Shown: positions 63,976 to 64,000 of the stretch, in pieces
Layout: the number at the start of each line of letters is the position of its first letter
Numbering within the stretch: position 1 is the stretch's first letter
Source: Nitrospirota bacterium
GTDB lineage: Bacteria > Nitrospirota > Thermodesulfovibrionia > UBA6902
DNA: 64,000 nt
Direction of reading: 5' to 3'
Assembly: GCA_016215115.1 (NCBI GenBank)
Contig: JACRLN010000051.1
Span: 1-64,000, forward strand
The notes under the pieces: generated by a model
Told to the model about the DNA's origin: nothing
The model's input: only the letters and a program-made list of their open reading frames with translations
Database searches by the model: none
Made by a program: the position numbers and the translations under genes

Positions 63976-63999
63976 GGGCAAGGCAACGTCTTGCCCCTG
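63976..63999. repeat. GGGCAAGGCAACGTCTTGCCC palindrome at window end
   Basis: A GTAGGGGC-family relative at the right edge, next to a GCAGGCTTCAGCCTGC palindrome (about 63949-63964). What lies beyond is not visible. Confidence 0.6.
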
Positions 64000-64000
64000 C

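Noticed and set aside
1-64000. CRISPR array, riboswitch, rRNA operon or transposase
   Set aside because: No regularly spaced direct repeats, conserved riboswitch cores, rRNA sequence or transposase catalytic motifs were recognised on either strand.

Overview
The window is a bacterial chromosome segment of moderate G+C with dense, mostly operonic gene packing. It reads like an uncultured Nitrospirota-type or deltaproteobacterial-type Gram-negative chemolithotroph. The signs are PEP-CTERM exported proteins, sigma-54 response regulators, large c-type cytochromes, RND efflux pumps and a selenocysteine SelD. The phylum is an inference from gene content, not shown directly.

Layout. 1-6082: housekeeping genes (scpA, a HEAT-repeat protein, selD with an in-frame UGA, a PHP phosphoesterase, a TPR membrane protein, panC, a Fis-type regulator) ending in tRNA-Val(CAC). 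6212-7203: a TumE/TumA toxin-antitoxin pair and a decayed HTH gene. 7518-10957: acetyl-CoA synthetase with an isochorismatase-type hydrolase, then two small genes. 11024-19511: a respiratory operon with an ArsR-type regulator, cytochrome c, an AioB/AioA-like molybdoenzyme, and a bc-type complex (Rieske, split cytochrome b, eight-heme cytochrome c). 19633-25744: arsenosugar-type genes (ArsS, a second radical SAM protein, a nucleoside hydrolase, a DUF3047-like protein, a TIGR04283-type glycosyltransferase). 23486-29993 also carries a complete polar-amino-acid-type ABC transporter and a sigma-54 response regulator. 30142-38184: four exported proteins, three with PEP-CTERM tails and one of about 1905 residues. 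38684-44201: a signalling cassette (PhnD-like lipoprotein, two histidine kinases, sigma-54 regulator). 44336-47542: mfd. 47649-53845: a TetR-controlled HAE1-type RND efflux operon. 54227-58835: mdh, a Trm112-like protein, purB and an aroK-aroB fusion. 58868-63929: cytochrome c-prime and a CusB/CusA-type metal efflux pair.

The most interesting signal is regulatory. There are five well-formed -24/-12 sigma-54 promoters. Three (before arsS, before the ABC ATPase and before the ABC binding protein) have a TGAACA-N3-TGTTCA-type palindrome upstream, which ties the arsenosugar-like genes, the ABC transporter and the adjacent regulator into one candidate regulon. The other two lie before PEP-CTERM genes inside a shared module of about 250 bp with inverted arms whose outer ends are exactly 128 bp apart. 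This suggests a second sigma-54 circuit run by the neighbouring kinase/regulator cassette.

Several families of short dispersed palindromes fill intergenic spaces. Some have inserted in frame inside genes (octaheme cytochrome, mfd, cusA, cusB), at one gene start, and at the 3' end of the giant exported protein. Such insertions distort start codons and create spurious peptide segments.
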